Of a DNA stretch of 64,000 nt, positions 22,511-33,433 are shown one piece after another. The position numbers and the translations under genes were made by a program. Location: positions 1,499,001 to 1,563,000 of the forward strand of contig OY101122.1 in the NCBI GenBank assembly GCA_956465555.1. The letters are read 5' to 3'. Source of the stretch: Nitzschia sp. pyKryTriq1 (lineage: Eukaryota; Bacillariophyta; Bacillariophyceae; Bacillariales; Bacillariaceae). Each line of letters begins with the position of its first letter. Position 1 is the first letter of the stretch. The notes beneath the pieces are model-generated. The model was not told where the DNA came from. It was given only the letters and a program-made list of their open reading frames with translations, and did not search any database.

Positions 22511-23697
22511 GCTGATGAGTATTCAATCAATGTTCATTGAACACTCCGTTCCTCGTATCTGCCAAACCAGCAACAGGAGAACTTGGGGCGAGAAGAAGGC
22601 TGCAATTGTGTTTGTATGGCCTCTCTAGAGAGTAGAGTGCAACTTCCTTTATAATATTCGTCATCGAAGACGACGATGGTGATGACTGCCCCTCAACCAC
22701 ATCATCAACAATCGTCATCATGCTGCCGAGGGAAAATTTTTATAAAAAATGAAGGAAAGAAGAGAAAAACTCGAAAAGCGTCATCGGTCATCGCACGATT
22801 TGGTTTTGGTCGCATTGGTCTTTTTTGTCGATCCTCCGGCCAGACAAGCGCGCTCCCGCGCGCACTGCACATAAAACCGACCGATCCGATCAATCTGAAA
22901 ATGAATCGAAGGAATCAACCATCACAACATATCATCAGGATTGAGTGCGTTTTCACCACGAGCAAGAAAGAGAAGAGATACAGATAAGGATTGGACCTGG
23001 GATATTGTACTCGTAACGGTAGACCAGTACTGGTACCACCCCGGGATAGATACTTCGCGTACTGTAGACTTATACCGGTATGATACCCGGTACAGGGACT
23101 ATTACTCTGCGAGTACATACAAACCACCATACTCAGACAGCACCCGCAATGGAGTATCGAAAGAGTTAATAAATATGCTGCGGTTATTGATAAACGCAGT
23201 CGTGAACATGTACGAGCTCTGTTGTCACCGAGAGAAACGGAGTGGCGAGAGGAACGAGGACGCGAAGGTTTCGGCGTCTCCCTTTAGCAGCGAGAAGCCG
23301 TAGAGGTTCGAAGATGTCGAGCCATTCCGTCGTAGGAGTCTCGCCCAGAAGAAAATTTGCACGGTGCTGATCCATTAAGTCGGAGTGGGTGGGCCAGGCA
23401 GCCAGCAGAAAACCACAAATCGGTGCTTCGAAAGAGGCTTTGAATAAATTGATCAGAGAAGGAGCGACTCCATGCATGCATGTGCCTGCTCAGGACATCA
23501 AACACACAACACCGTCGAAACAGAGTCGGTGGTTGATATTCCGACACGCCACACGCAGGTGTAGTATACAATACACCAACGGTCAGAATGAAGCAAATTT
23601 TGGCCGGTGCCAGATCTACTACCGGTAGGCGAACAAATTACAACCGTTGCTTACCTTGGATTGCCTCCACGGACACAAAACTCAAAACTGCAGAACG
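22511..23697. repeat. Spacer with GTAC motif, no gene called
   Basis: Overlapping frames on both strands here give compositionally odd peptides without family likeness. A GTAC-rich patch lies at about 23020-23095. A short hairpin-like CTCTCTAGAGAGTAGAG stretch is at about 22620-22636. The start of the next gene is placed at the ATG of 23698, because the longer open frame begins at a TTG. Confidence 0.5.
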
Positions 23698-25089
23698 ATG
23701 ATGAGAGAAGACACTACTAGCGGATCCATCACCACCAGTCTCCCGGGCAAGCTTGCCCATGAGTTCCTTGCGGCTCCCGTACCAGAGTCACCGAAGAGTG
23801 CACCCTCGGTGCTAGAGATGCCTCAGCACTCGATCGTTTCCACGTCGAGCAGCATCAGCCGAGATGACAACCTTCCTCCGCCTGACATCACGCAGGGAGG
23901 CGACGACTCCTCCTCGCCGTCGAAAGAATCCCGCTACCCCAGTTGTGTGTCCACTTCTCGTTTCTTCGACGATGCACGAACCCATAGTCCTCTGTCCACC
24001 TTGACTCCAGAGCAACTATCCATTCGCCACAAGCAAGATGGGCAACACAACGCCACCGCGATTGACCTTTCCTTGAGATTTCTCAGCGGCATACCGCCAG
24101 CGAAAACTGGACCCGAAAAGAGTCCAAGCCTCATGCCGGGAATATTTTATCAGAATTTTGACGACTATGCGCACCCGAACACTTTGCTACCCAGCATTTG
24201 CAATGCGCCAAAGTCTACGGCCAAGAGTAGCCATCATCAGATTCACTACCTTGCGATGAGACCACAAGCGATGCCGAATAGTCAGCGACGACTCTTGGGC
24301 ATGAAAGCTGACAGACTTTCGAACATTGACCCGTCAGAAGAAGAGTCCACAATCCAGGACATAGATGACATTGATGTTTCGTTCATGTCAGCCTGCTCGC
24401 TTCACGAAAAGATACCGATCGAGCCAAACACCATGTCCGTGAGCGAAGTCATTTCCCATCAGATCGAGGGGGTGGAGAGCTTGCTTGATCCAAATGGGAA
24501 ACACGACGAAGTTGGCGACGACGATGATGATGAGGATGTGTACGTCTGCTTTGAGCAGGGCGAGGAGCACACCCTGTGCGATTTCGAAGACAAAGTGGCC
24601 AATATGGGCGATGCAGAGTCCGAGGAAGAATCCTACGCTACTGGTGCACCCCATGATTTCTGGCTGGATGACGTTCTCCAACCGGAATTTCGCGATCCAA
24701 CAGGCCTTCTGAATGTCATGGATCGAATGTTGGACTGTTTGGACCCTCAGTTACTAATACAGTCGGAAGGAAGAGGATTGGATTCATCTCCTCAAACATA
24801 CGACGAGAAGACCCTCGATGATGATCTAGAATGGGAGGCTGCGATGGAGAAGGATGGCATGGATTGGCTCTTTCCTTGTTGTGACGATTCCGGATTAGAT
24901 AAAGATTTCGGAAATTTCCTAGACGACAGTTCTACGGAAGCAGCCAGCCTGCCGGATTCGGTGTCTGCCATTGAAAATGTTGTTGATACCAGCCTCAACG
25001 ACAACTCTGCCGCGTCCAAGGATGTTGTTGCAGATCGGACAATGGTGACTGAAACTGACCTCACTTTGGAGCTTTCGCTTGATGCTTAG
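23698..25089 (+). CDS. Unknown acidic, mostly disordered protein
   Basis: The 463-residue product (MMREDTTSG..) has no recognised domain. It is Ser/Pro-rich in the first 230 residues, then strongly acidic, with an EVGDDDDDEDVYVCFEQG stretch and repeated Asp/Glu-rich segments to the end. Aromatic-acidic clusters such as HDFWLDDVLQPEF and MDWLFPCCDD could be short binding motifs. Codon use is orderly and there are no internal stops, so it is likely a real gene. The downstream gene on the same strand encodes another large charged unknown protein; whether they are related is unclear. Confidence 0.65.
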   Translation: MMREDTTSGSITTSLPGKLAHEFLAAPVPESPKSAPSVLEMPQHSIVSTSSSISRDDNLPPPDITQGGDDSSSPSKESRYPSCVSTSRFFDDARTHSPLSTLTPEQLSIRHKQDGQHNATAIDLSLRFLSGIPPAKTGPEKSPSLMPGIFYQNFDDYAHPNTLLPSICNAPKSTAKSSHHQIHYLAMRPQAMPNSQRRLLGMKADRLSNIDPSEEESTIQDIDDIDVSFMSACSLHEKIPIEPNTMSVSEVISHQIEGVESLLDPNGKHDEVGDDDDDEDVYVCFEQGEEHTLCDFEDKVANMGDAESEEESYATGAPHDFWLDDVLQPEFRDPTGLLNVMDRMLDCLDPQLLIQSEGRGLDSSPQTYDEKTLDDDLEWEAAMEKDGMDWLFPCCDDSGLDKDFGNFLDDSSTEAASLPDSVSAIENVVDTSLNDNSAASKDVVADRTMVTETDLTLELSLDA

Positions 25090-26295
25090 CCTCTCCTCGT
25101 GGACTGGATACCATGGAAACTATGTGCGAGTAGGGAGGTCAACGACAGGTTATTGGTCGAACAGTTTCCAACTTACATTGGTCTACGAATAATATCAGAA
25201 TGCCGATGATGATACATCATGTTCTAAGGGATTTTTCTCGTCTCACCAATCAATCTATTAGATGGTTCATTCTCTAGCTAGAATACTCGTACTCTTAGGC
25301 AGGTACACACAGAATAGTCCACTTTAGCTCCTCTCTCCCCCCCCCCTCTCTCTCTCTCTCTCTCTCAAGAGTGGAGAGGAGTTGTCGGTAGACTCTACTA
25401 TCTGTACTCTACTACGTAGTAGCTCTCTACTCCTCTCTCTCTACTAGAGATAGAGAGAGATCGAGAGGGAGATGCGCTGGTGCATACCGGTACTGTACTT
25501 GTACCGGTATACTCAGTACCAGGTACGAACCAGGTCAACAGTCAGCATAGATGTACTCGTACAGTAGAGTACAGTACCGGTACAGTACCCGGTACAGTAC
25601 CCGGTACAGTACCCGGTACAGTACCCGGTACAGTACCCGGTACAGGTACAGTACATACAAGTACGGGTACAGCGTAGAAAGCGAGACACGCCGCTCCCCC
25701 TTTCCTTTGGTGATGTCCCCCGATTGTCATTGTTTCGGAATGATGATACGTGTAGCACGATCCACAGAATGATCTTCATTGTACAAAGCGGTCACTCATT
25801 GCTCCGAAATGTCATGTTAAATAAATCGTAATTTTTCCGTTCAGGCCAAAATTGGCTTGAAAAATTTGGCGAAACATAGCCATTCTTGGGAAGCAAAAAT
25901 CTGAGTCACACAATTTGGCTAAATAACCATATTTACTTAGAGACGAATATTCTCGTTGAATGCCAAAAATCAGCCGGCCAATCTCCGGCTACATAGACAT
26001 TTTGGCGCCACACCTCGTTCGCGCCAATAGTTCAGCCAACAAACCATGTTTTGGTTCAAAAGGCTGCATTCCGAGGGAAGCCCATCCCAACAACAAGACT
26101 CTCTCTCAGCGGGCTTTTTCATTTGAATACTGCAGCCTGGATTTAAACCATCTACACATCCTAAGTGTTATTGTGGTTGTTGTCGATATCGATTGTGTAG
26201 AGATTCGTACTTCTATTGTAAAACCAGCAGCCACCCAAGACGGATTTCTCATTTCAAATCCGGATTTGCCAAACAACGAGAAAGACATTTGGACC
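25090..26295. repeat. Repeat-rich spacer: CT microsatellite and 12-base GTAC tandem array
   Basis: A C-tract followed by a CT microsatellite lies at about 25337-25366. A near-palindromic block follows, including the perfect palindrome CTACTACGTAGTAG at 25409-25422 and CTCTCTACTAGAGATAGAGAG-like arms to 25460. At about 25574-25644 is a tandem array of about six copies of the 12-base unit CAGTACCCGGTA. The open frame of the next gene extends upstream to 25960, but that stretch looks non-coding. Confidence 0.7.
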
Positions 26296-29040
26296 ATGAC
26301 GACTAGTACTGGCGGTACAAGGCATCAACGAAAAGCGGAGAGATTGCAGACCCTGAAAGCAACAAAGAGGTATCAGGCTGCTCAAGCTCGGAAGGCTGGT
26401 GATTCGGTACCCGTAGTCACAGAGACTACCGAGGTCACAAATCTCGACGACTCCAAGCCCATCGATGAGGTTGATGATTCCATCTCAGACGCCGTTGACT
26501 ACAACGAGCAAGCGAACGAGGATATGCCTGACGCCGTTGACTACATGGAGCACCCGAGCGAAGATATGCCTGAATCGCCAGCCCTGAGTCGCGTGGACGA
26601 AGTCGAAGTGCAAGAAGAGAATAAAGCAGAAGCCCGCCTCACTGATGAGGAAGAGGAAAGCCCCGTTGTGATTGATCTTTTTCAAGATGTCTCCCACGAA
26701 AAGTCGCTTTTGGATAGTCCGAAGGCCCATCGGAAATCATACGATGGCGACCAGACACCCAAAACCAAGACTTTGTCCCGCATGGACGAAACGAAGGACG
26801 CGACTCCCGGCAGACGCTTTGATATCGTGGAGGACGGACGCCCTCATCGAGGAAACAAGTCAGGCCGCACGAATAAGACATCGTTGAGGAAGAAGTCGTC
26901 CAAGGGGCGCGTATCGAGAGGACAAAAGAGGTCCAAGAGAGTTCGTATCAAACAGCGTTCCATCGATGACGACGCTTCCAGTGTAGACTCTCAGCTCGAG
27001 TCCTACTTATCTGAGGACAGGTCCGATGGAATGGCTGGCGCCCTGGATCATATCATTGACTATTTTACCCCCATGGATGATTCGCGTTCTCTTGATGACT
27101 CCTACGCGTACTCGGAAAGAACGGAGAGGACAGATCGAACTGAGGAAACATATGCGAATCAACCTTTGTTCGATTATTCATTCTTTTCGTCAAAGTCAAA
27201 GGGAGGACTCCTCAAGGACGTAGAGGACCTTTTCATGGACCGGTTCAGTTGCGGCCCCGCAATCCCCGAGTGCCAAGATCTTGGCACTCAGACTTTTTCA
27301 TATGCGGAAGACGAGTCAACAGTTTCTGCCCCACCTGCGAGAAAGATCAAGCCCAAAAGACGCCCAACTCGTTCGAAGAGATCCTCTAGAAAGCCAGCCT
27401 CCAAAGAGGCGGACATGCCAAGTGTTGACTTGAGTACGATTAACCCAGAAGATGAAACTGAAACCGGAACTCTAACAACGAAGGGTGAAAGTTTATCTTC
27501 CAAAGTTCTGGACGGCAGTTTAGCCACGTCAACTTACGACACGGACAAGGACATTGCTCATTACGCTTCGTTCGACACCGCTGAGCAGGGACGTGGCTGC
27601 AACATAGTTGGGTGTCTCGAACCGACCACTGAAGCAAAGAACGACTTCGGCGAGGGCCAGAAGGCCAAAATCCGAGACCTGCTGCTCATCGCCAGGCGTC
27701 ACGCGGAGCAAGCAACAAAGGACTTGAGGAGTGAAACAAGCAGTCTTTTCAGCCCGAGCATCGCGTCCTCAAAGATGAGTTGGCTCCGCGATTCCACAAC
27801 TGTGAAAGCTGATGCCGTTGACGCCGTTGATGCTGCAGACACAACCTTTACAGATGTCGGTACCGCTTTCACCGACGGTGCAGAGACCCAGTCTATCATT
27901 CAGCAGCCTCCCGTTTCTGATGCTGATGTCGCCCTGAAGATCATCGACGAAGAGACCAGCAAGGAACCTGACAGCCACAGCGACAACAATTTATACGCAC
28001 CGGCCCAGTCGATCAAGACCTCTGCATCATTCTATTCTGTCGATACTTCTACATCACAGAAGAAGGACCCCGAAACTGCCTTCCAGAAGGCATTCTCAAA
28101 GCTGCGAGACGACACCGTCCTAGCTTCCAAGAGGTTGCAAGACTTCCAGCAAAGCCTGCAAGTCATGGACTTTGCGCCAGCAGGCAACGTCTCTATCACA
28201 GAGAAAGTGAAGCAAGTATTCACATGCTCCCCCGAGCCCCATGAAGTGGACGAAATGCCCGCAGAAGAGTCAAAGAGGGTAACTGCAGTTGAAACACTGA
28301 AGAATGTGTTCACCTGCTCCGATGTCAACCGGCAAGACTCTATTTTGGTCGAGGCTGGGCCAGATGTCGCTGTTGGTGTAAGCCCAGCAACTGAAGACGA
28401 TGCAAACAACAGCATTGCAGGCGATGAGGTTGAAAGGCAAGCGGACGTCGAGCGGCCCGAGGAGGACGATTCGGGCACCCCGTGCGCGAGTGAACCTTTT
28501 GGTGAAGTCGTCAAGCCTGTCACCGCCGAAGGCGATTCTTCAGAGACGCGGTCGGTCCAAACGAAGGACACGAGCAGAAGCAGCACAGAAGATGAAGGTG
28601 AAAATGAAAGCCCGGAGCACTGCGTCATTGAGGACGCACCCTTGAATAAGTCCATGCAATCCCAGGAAACATTTCAGTCGCAACAGCAAAGTACAATGGA
28701 GATGTCTACAGAATCAAAATCCCCGAAGAAGTGGCGAAAGCTCCGGCGGATGTCAAAACTTGTACGCCCTCTCTTCAGAACGAAGAGACACTCAGCTAAG
28801 AACAGCCCTGCAGCACAGTCGTCTTCCGAACAAAATACGAGCAACTCTTCCGGGGCCGACTCGGCTGTCAGCCCGTTCGACCCTTCGCTTAGTATGAAGG
28901 CCAAACGTGAGGCGTGGCGAAGTTCACAAAACGAGTTCGATGAGATCATCAGTGACAAGGCTCGGGCTAACGACTGGGTCATGTTCCCCGAATTTGTCAA
29001 TAGCAGCAATGTGGATGCGGCGACGAAAGCATCCATTTAG
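26296..29040 (+). CDS. Unknown large, charged, disordered protein
   Basis: From the ATG at 26296 (ggaccATGAC) the frame encodes 914 residues; an in-frame ATG at 25960 would add 112 residues of doubtful sequence. The N-terminus MTTSTGGTRHQRKAERLQTL is basic. The body alternates acidic and basic low-complexity blocks, including a nuclear-localisation-like region (KPKRRPTRSKRSSRKP). Internal repeats are visible: DMPDAVDY/DMPE near residues 70-90 and a pair KVKQVFTCS / TLKNVFTCS near 640-680. The C-terminus has a defined segment (MKAKREAWRSSQNEFDEII). No family is recognised. Confidence 0.7.
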   Translation: MTTSTGGTRHQRKAERLQTLKATKRYQAAQARKAGDSVPVVTETTEVTNLDDSKPIDEVDDSISDAVDYNEQANEDMPDAVDYMEHPSEDMPESPALSRVDEVEVQEENKAEARLTDEEEESPVVIDLFQDVSHEKSLLDSPKAHRKSYDGDQTPKTKTLSRMDETKDATPGRRFDIVEDGRPHRGNKSGRTNKTSLRKKSSKGRVSRGQKRSKRVRIKQRSIDDDASSVDSQLESYLSEDRSDGMAGALDHIIDYFTPMDDSRSLDDSYAYSERTERTDRTEETYANQPLFDYSFFSSKSKGGLLKDVEDLFMDRFSCGPAIPECQDLGTQTFSYAEDESTVSAPPARKIKPKRRPTRSKRSSRKPASKEADMPSVDLSTINPEDETETGTLTTKGESLSSKVLDGSLATSTYDTDKDIAHYASFDTAEQGRGCNIVGCLEPTTEAKNDFGEGQKAKIRDLLLIARRHAEQATKDLRSETSSLFSPSIASSKMSWLRDSTTVKADAVDAVDAADTTFTDVGTAFTDGAETQSIIQQPPVSDADVALKIIDEETSKEPDSHSDNNLYAPAQSIKTSASFYSVDTSTSQKKDPETAFQKAFSKLRDDTVLASKRLQDFQQSLQVMDFAPAGNVSITEKVKQVFTCSPEPHEVDEMPAEESKRVTAVETLKNVFTCSDVNRQDSILVEAGPDVAVGVSPATEDDANNSIAGDEVERQADVERPEEDDSGTPCASEPFGEVVKPVTAEGDSSETRSVQTKDTSRSSTEDEGENESPEHCVIEDAPLNKSMQSQETFQSQQQSTMEMSTESKSPKKWRKLRRMSKLVRPLFRTKRHSAKNSPAAQSSSEQNTSNSSGADSAVSPFDPSLSMKAKREAWRSSQNEFDEIISDKARANDWVMFPEFVNSSNVDAATKASI

Positions 29041-29359
29041 ATGTCTTGACTTAAAAGAAGTACACACACGTTTTTGTCTCTAGCAATACAAAAGCTGCTG
29101 TACCAGTGCTACTATGCCCTCTACGGTAGAGATTAGCGAGTGTGATGATCACGCGGTCACGTTGTGATAGCCATACACAATAATGAATGCGCGAAATACG
29201 GGTAGTCTTCTGCTTACCGGTATAGTCTACTCTCTAGAGAATGTTCTCATAGTCTGCTGTATGATACCTACCAGGTAACTAGTACCGTGGGTGGCCCTAC
29301 AGTGCTACAAGTGACGGCACAGTGCCATGTTGGACAGTAGAAAACCAGCACACACACAC
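29041..29359. other. Convergent spacer, short GTAC patch
   Basis: This 319-base spacer holds scattered GTAC-type sequence at about 29215-29285 and a TACTCTCTAGAGA stretch near 29228. Nothing else was recognised. Confidence 0.45.
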
Positions 29360-31864
29360 CTAAAGCCCCAGACGAATTAGCTCAGCAATGTCATCATGTC
29401 CGCGTTTCCTTGCCCATCCCTCTGCTGTAAGGCCCTTAAAGTCAGGGTGGGCTAAAGCCTTGGAGTAGTGACCCAAACCGATCTTAGTCCTGTCAGCGCC
29501 TCTTTGCAGTAAAAAACGGACCAGCTGTCGGTCCCCAGCCCAAGCAGCGTTAAGGAGGGCTGTGAAGTGCCCTCTATCGTAGCTCTCAATATCGGCGCTT
29601 TTCTGGTCGACAAGCCATCGTACTACCTTGTGACGTTGGTGTATAACAGCTAGATTGAGAATCGAATTCCGCTCACAAACAACAGGGCTGACGTAGTTCA
29701 CATTGAAACCAAAGTCTTCCTCTCCCTTCTGTACTAGCTTTTCGATCTTTTGCAAAGAAGTAACAAAAAAGACAGAGTAAGCCAAGTATCTGTTTCAGCA
29801 CCGGCCAAAACGTCATCTGATTGTTAGACAATGGCACGACAATAAACACACCTTTTGTAAATGGTCTCCCTTGAAGAGTACACCAGAACATTTCACCAAA
29901 AGATCGTCCCAGAGCTTCTGGCTGTCGCGTTGTTCAATGCGAAGCCTATGAAAATACAACTCGTGCCAAGGCTTTCGTGGTCTCCGTGGTAGAATCCAAT
30001 TCGACGGACACAATCGCCTCCACACTTCCGCTCGCGCTTTCAGGCCGCCTGAAAATGCTTTGTTAATGCATAAAAGCTTGCTGTATTCACTGCGATCTAA
30101 AAATGAGAAGCAGAGCACAACAATGTCATCTGGCGCCCCAAGTGATGCGTGAAACAAAAAAGAAATGTCCAGTCTTCGCTTTTCCGATTTTCGACGTTTG
30201 CGCTCTTGATCTTCTTGCTCGAGAATCACGTCGATAGCTGCCATATCAGTAAAAGCCGGCGTGAGAACCTTCCGTCGTTTGCGCGACAATAATTCTTGGT
30301 CGTCGACGTCTTCATGGCTTTCCCCTTGGGCAGTTTCACTACCGACCTCCAAACGAGGGAAGGTGTCTCCATATTCATTGATACACGCCTCTTCATTTCG
30401 CTGCCTTTGTCGCTTTCTCCTGAGGAGCCTCCACTGGTTTCGACGGATCCGCAGCCAATGCTGAAAAGGTCGGGGTTCTTGAGAAATATGAACGACTGCT
30501 TCACATTCTTCTTGGATGCGTTGGGTTTTCTTCTTGTTCCAACTGTATGAAAGCTTCCACTTTGACAAAGATGTGGTCATCCAATCGTCAAAGGATGTGA
30601 AACCCTGGTGTGTCCAGAAATCATGTGCAACTGTGCACCCTTCGATTTCTAATGCATCTTTTTTGCATTTTTCAGAATCATACTTGTAGACTTTATACGT
30701 TTGTTTCCATCGATGTTTCCTTTCAGCCAGCCACGCTGGAAAATCTTTTATCGGTGGTAGAAACAACTTGGCGCGTTGCCCATCTTCCGGTGAGAATTCC
30801 AAATTATCGTCAAATGGCAAATTCTCTCCCTTTTCGTTCTTGAACCATGGGTTTCGCCAATTCGACGGGATGCGCATGACACCACTATTACTCGCACTCG
30901 TGGCCTTGTTCGACAAATTTGAAGCGGAAGGTACCTTCGTTGGAGGAGGAGGCTTTTTTAGAAACACGCTGGAAGCATCGCGTGCGGATTGAAATGAATG
31001 GATGGATGCCTTGCTGGCCTCTGCCACCCGAGATAAAAGATCCAACGGATTCTCGCCTGTAGTCTTTTGGTGCTCAAATAATGAGCGAGGACCAGACACG
31101 TACCCTGCTGAAACACAGGGTTTTCCTCCCAGATTCCTATCCGGAGTTACCTGTCTCGCTATGTTGCTGCTGGGCACAGGGTTGGGTGTGCTTGGCATCG
31201 ACATAGCACGGAACACTTGTCTCCATATCCCATCCGCAGATGTGGCCGCCAGGAATGGTTGATTAGATATCCTTACATCCTGGTGTGCTAACGCCGCAGT
31301 GGCAGCCTCAGGATGCCTCAGAACAACAAAAGTGAAGTGATTGACATTCCGAATATAGTCGGTGAATGCCATCAACGAGTGAAAGCAACTTGGATCAAAT
31401 CCATCGATGCTCAGGAGTAGGTCTCCAGGCCATAATTGTTGATGCCTTGCGTCCAGCGAAGCCATCCCGCTCACGTGAGCCCGCAGTCGCCGACGGAATA
31501 TTTCCGGATGCTCAAATGGCGTGAGCATCGGTGAGAACACAACCCGCGAGTCCAAAAAATGTTCACTGCAGTGGATATTGTGGCACCAGTCAATGATTTG
31601 CCTTCCGTTCTCGTGGACCTTGCCAAGAACGATCCGATCATCAAATTTGCTGAAAGCTATTCCCCACGGCGTGGCTGCAGATTGACGCTTCGAATGAACT
31701 ACGACACATATCAGGTCTTGCCGTTTTGACTTGGGAAACTCAGCCACGGTCCCCAAAAGAGAGCGACCTTGGCGCTGATAGACCCCGCCGCTTTGGTGGG
31801 GGTGAGGATAGGGCTGATGGTTCTGCCACCAACCCCCAAAAGGGCCTAAGGGATGCGCAAGCAT
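29360..31864 (-). CDS. PDZ-like / F-box / ankyrin-repeat protein
   Basis: Two exons (31864-29852, 29746-29360; intron 105 bases, GTGTGT..CAAAAG) give 799 residues. The open frame extends upstream to a GTG, so the first ATG is used; an upstream exon is possible. Residues about 60-190 resemble a PDZ domain (TPWGIAF.., then PGDLLLSIDG). Residues about 370-500 carry three spaced repeats of a W-x11-W pattern: PAWLAERKHRWKQTY, DDWMTTSLSKWKLSY and QHWLRIRRNQWRLL. An F-box-like segment follows (DDIVVLCFSFLDRSEYSKLL, about 590-620). The second exon encodes three ankyrin repeats (HFTALLNAAWAGDRQLVRFL). F-box proteins recruit substrates to SCF ubiquitin ligases; here ankyrins or the PDZ-like part may select them. 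Confidence 0.75.
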
Positions 31865-32806
31865 ATTTATCGTTCCTAAAGGACGGTGGGATGAAAGCAC
31901 AAGTTCCAGGCTACCGTAAATCGTAGATCAGCGATGAGTGACGTCAAGAAAGCAAGCAAATTGTGATGAAGCGTCTTGTCGATCCTCTCAAAATGGATCC
32001 GTGATTAGACCATAGATGGTCACAAGAAAGAGGATCGAAGGAGGGCAAGGGTGACTGTGATGATGGCAAACCACAGTCTAATGAAAATCTCTGCCCTCGC
32101 GATGCGGCGGATGGGCGATGATTTTTTTTTGGGGGGGGGGAGAGGATCCGCTCTACCGCTCGGTATATCTGCGTGCTTCTTTTGCGCTGTCGCGGTTTCT
32201 AGCTGTACAATACAGTACCATACGAATGTACCAGGTACGGTACAGTACAGCACGCCGTATCGCTAAGAATTTTAGTACATTTCATGCTACGAATACTCGT
32301 ACATAGTACTGGGGGTACCCCAGGTATGTACAAGCGTACTGTCCCGGGGGGTACACCCCGCGCCAGTACACCATAGGTCAGATGTACCAGGTACCAGGTA
32401 ATACTGTACCGGTATCCCTCTCCTCGCGCTCTGCGCTCGAGCCTTGCTCGAGCTACATACATACACACAGGCACTGTAGGTTCCCGCCAAAATTGACACG
32501 TCTGAGACAGTCATTAGCCAATCAAATTGTGTCAGGTTCATTTCTGAGTACAAATTCTACAGGGATTTTACGTGAGCGATCTCAACGAGCTCGCGCGGGA
32601 CGCATCGCTACCAGGTACCGGTATGTATGTACCAGAACGTGTACCCCTTTCTTTTTTTCGACTTTCGACGATGATCGACCGACGATGATGATGATGGCGG
32701 AGAGATACTCGTAGAGAACGACGCGTCGGGGAGCCACGAGTGCCACCTTGTCCGTGTATTACCCCTTTTCTGCCTGAGCCACACTTTTGAAATACAACTA
32801 CATAAT
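31865..32806. repeat. Divergent spacer with GTAC motifs and homopolymer junction
   Basis: The spacer holds two divergent promoters. A T-run meeting a G-run lies at about 32123-32139. GTAC-type palindromes are dense at about 32205-32270 and 32300-32420 (including mirror-like CCCGGGGGGTACACCCCG) and again at 32610-32640. No gene is called. Confidence 0.6.
31939..31946. promoter_or_regulatory. CRE-like TGACGTCA palindrome
   Basis: A perfect TGACGTCA lies 75 bases upstream of the F-box/ankyrin gene start, a promoter-proximal position. Its role as a bZIP site is inferred from the motif alone. Confidence 0.4.
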
Positions 32807-33297
32807 ATGACAGACTACGGAGGCTTGCACTATCCAAATTTAGTTTCATGCCGAGTGACGCTGACAGGTGCAGCTGCCACGGCGAGACCACCATTGAGAC
32901 TTCCCGCCGAATGCGTTGAGGCTGCTAACGTCCCTCCCAGGAACGAGCCCTACGATTTTTCACTGGGTAAGTGACACTGAAAGGCGCGCCTAATTTTCCT
33001 CAAAAGTACTCGCAAGGCCTTCCTGACCGAATGAATGATGTTGTGGTTATGATCATTCATGTCTCGACCATCAATTGAATCCTCCTTCTTTATATAGAGC
33101 GGAATGTCATGAAGAAATTGAACGAGCGAGAACAAGACCAAATACTAATGAAGGCGGAAAGTCGAGAAGAATTACAAGCTGCAACCTTGACCAAGATGAA
33201 GAGCGTTACAGGGGCGAAGGAGGAGGTCTGCATCGCAATGTTGGAATCCAATGCATATAATTTGAAAACGTCTATTGAGGCTTTTTATCTACGCTAG
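32807..33297 (+). CDS. Small protein with UBA-like C-terminus, two exons
   Basis: Exon 1 (32807-32966, MTDYGGLHYPNLV..) ends at a strong donor GTAAGT, and exon 2 (33098-33297) begins after TTTATATAG; the join gives YDFSLERNVMKKLNEREQD in frame and a 119-residue product. The C-terminus has the pattern GAKEEVCIAMLESNAYNLKT followed by SIEAFYL, which resembles a UBA-like three-helix module (hydrophobic first helix, then Asn/Leu turn, then an Ala-x-x-Phe helix). UBA-like domains bind ubiquitin or nuclear export partners. The middle segment is helical and charged. The gene is short and easy to miss because its longest open frame is only 62 codons. The exact family is not recognised. Confidence 0.6.
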
Positions 33298-33433
33298 CTG
33301 GGTTTCCGTATCTATCGACTCAAATGTAAGCTTTATGTAAATAATTATGTTCTCTACAAAATGCAATTCGCTTTCCTCATGAGTGGTGTGCGAATAGCTC
33401 ATACGTCAACGAGTAACCTTCAAACATAGTTGA

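Noticed and set aside
25480-25779. Overlapping frames translating to VPGTVPGT or STRYSTRY repeats
   Set aside because: They arise from the 12-base tandem array read in different frames, not from genes.
25960-26295. N-terminal extension of the large unknown protein
   Set aside because: The sequence looks like spacer in composition, and a better-placed ATG follows at 26296. It remains possible.
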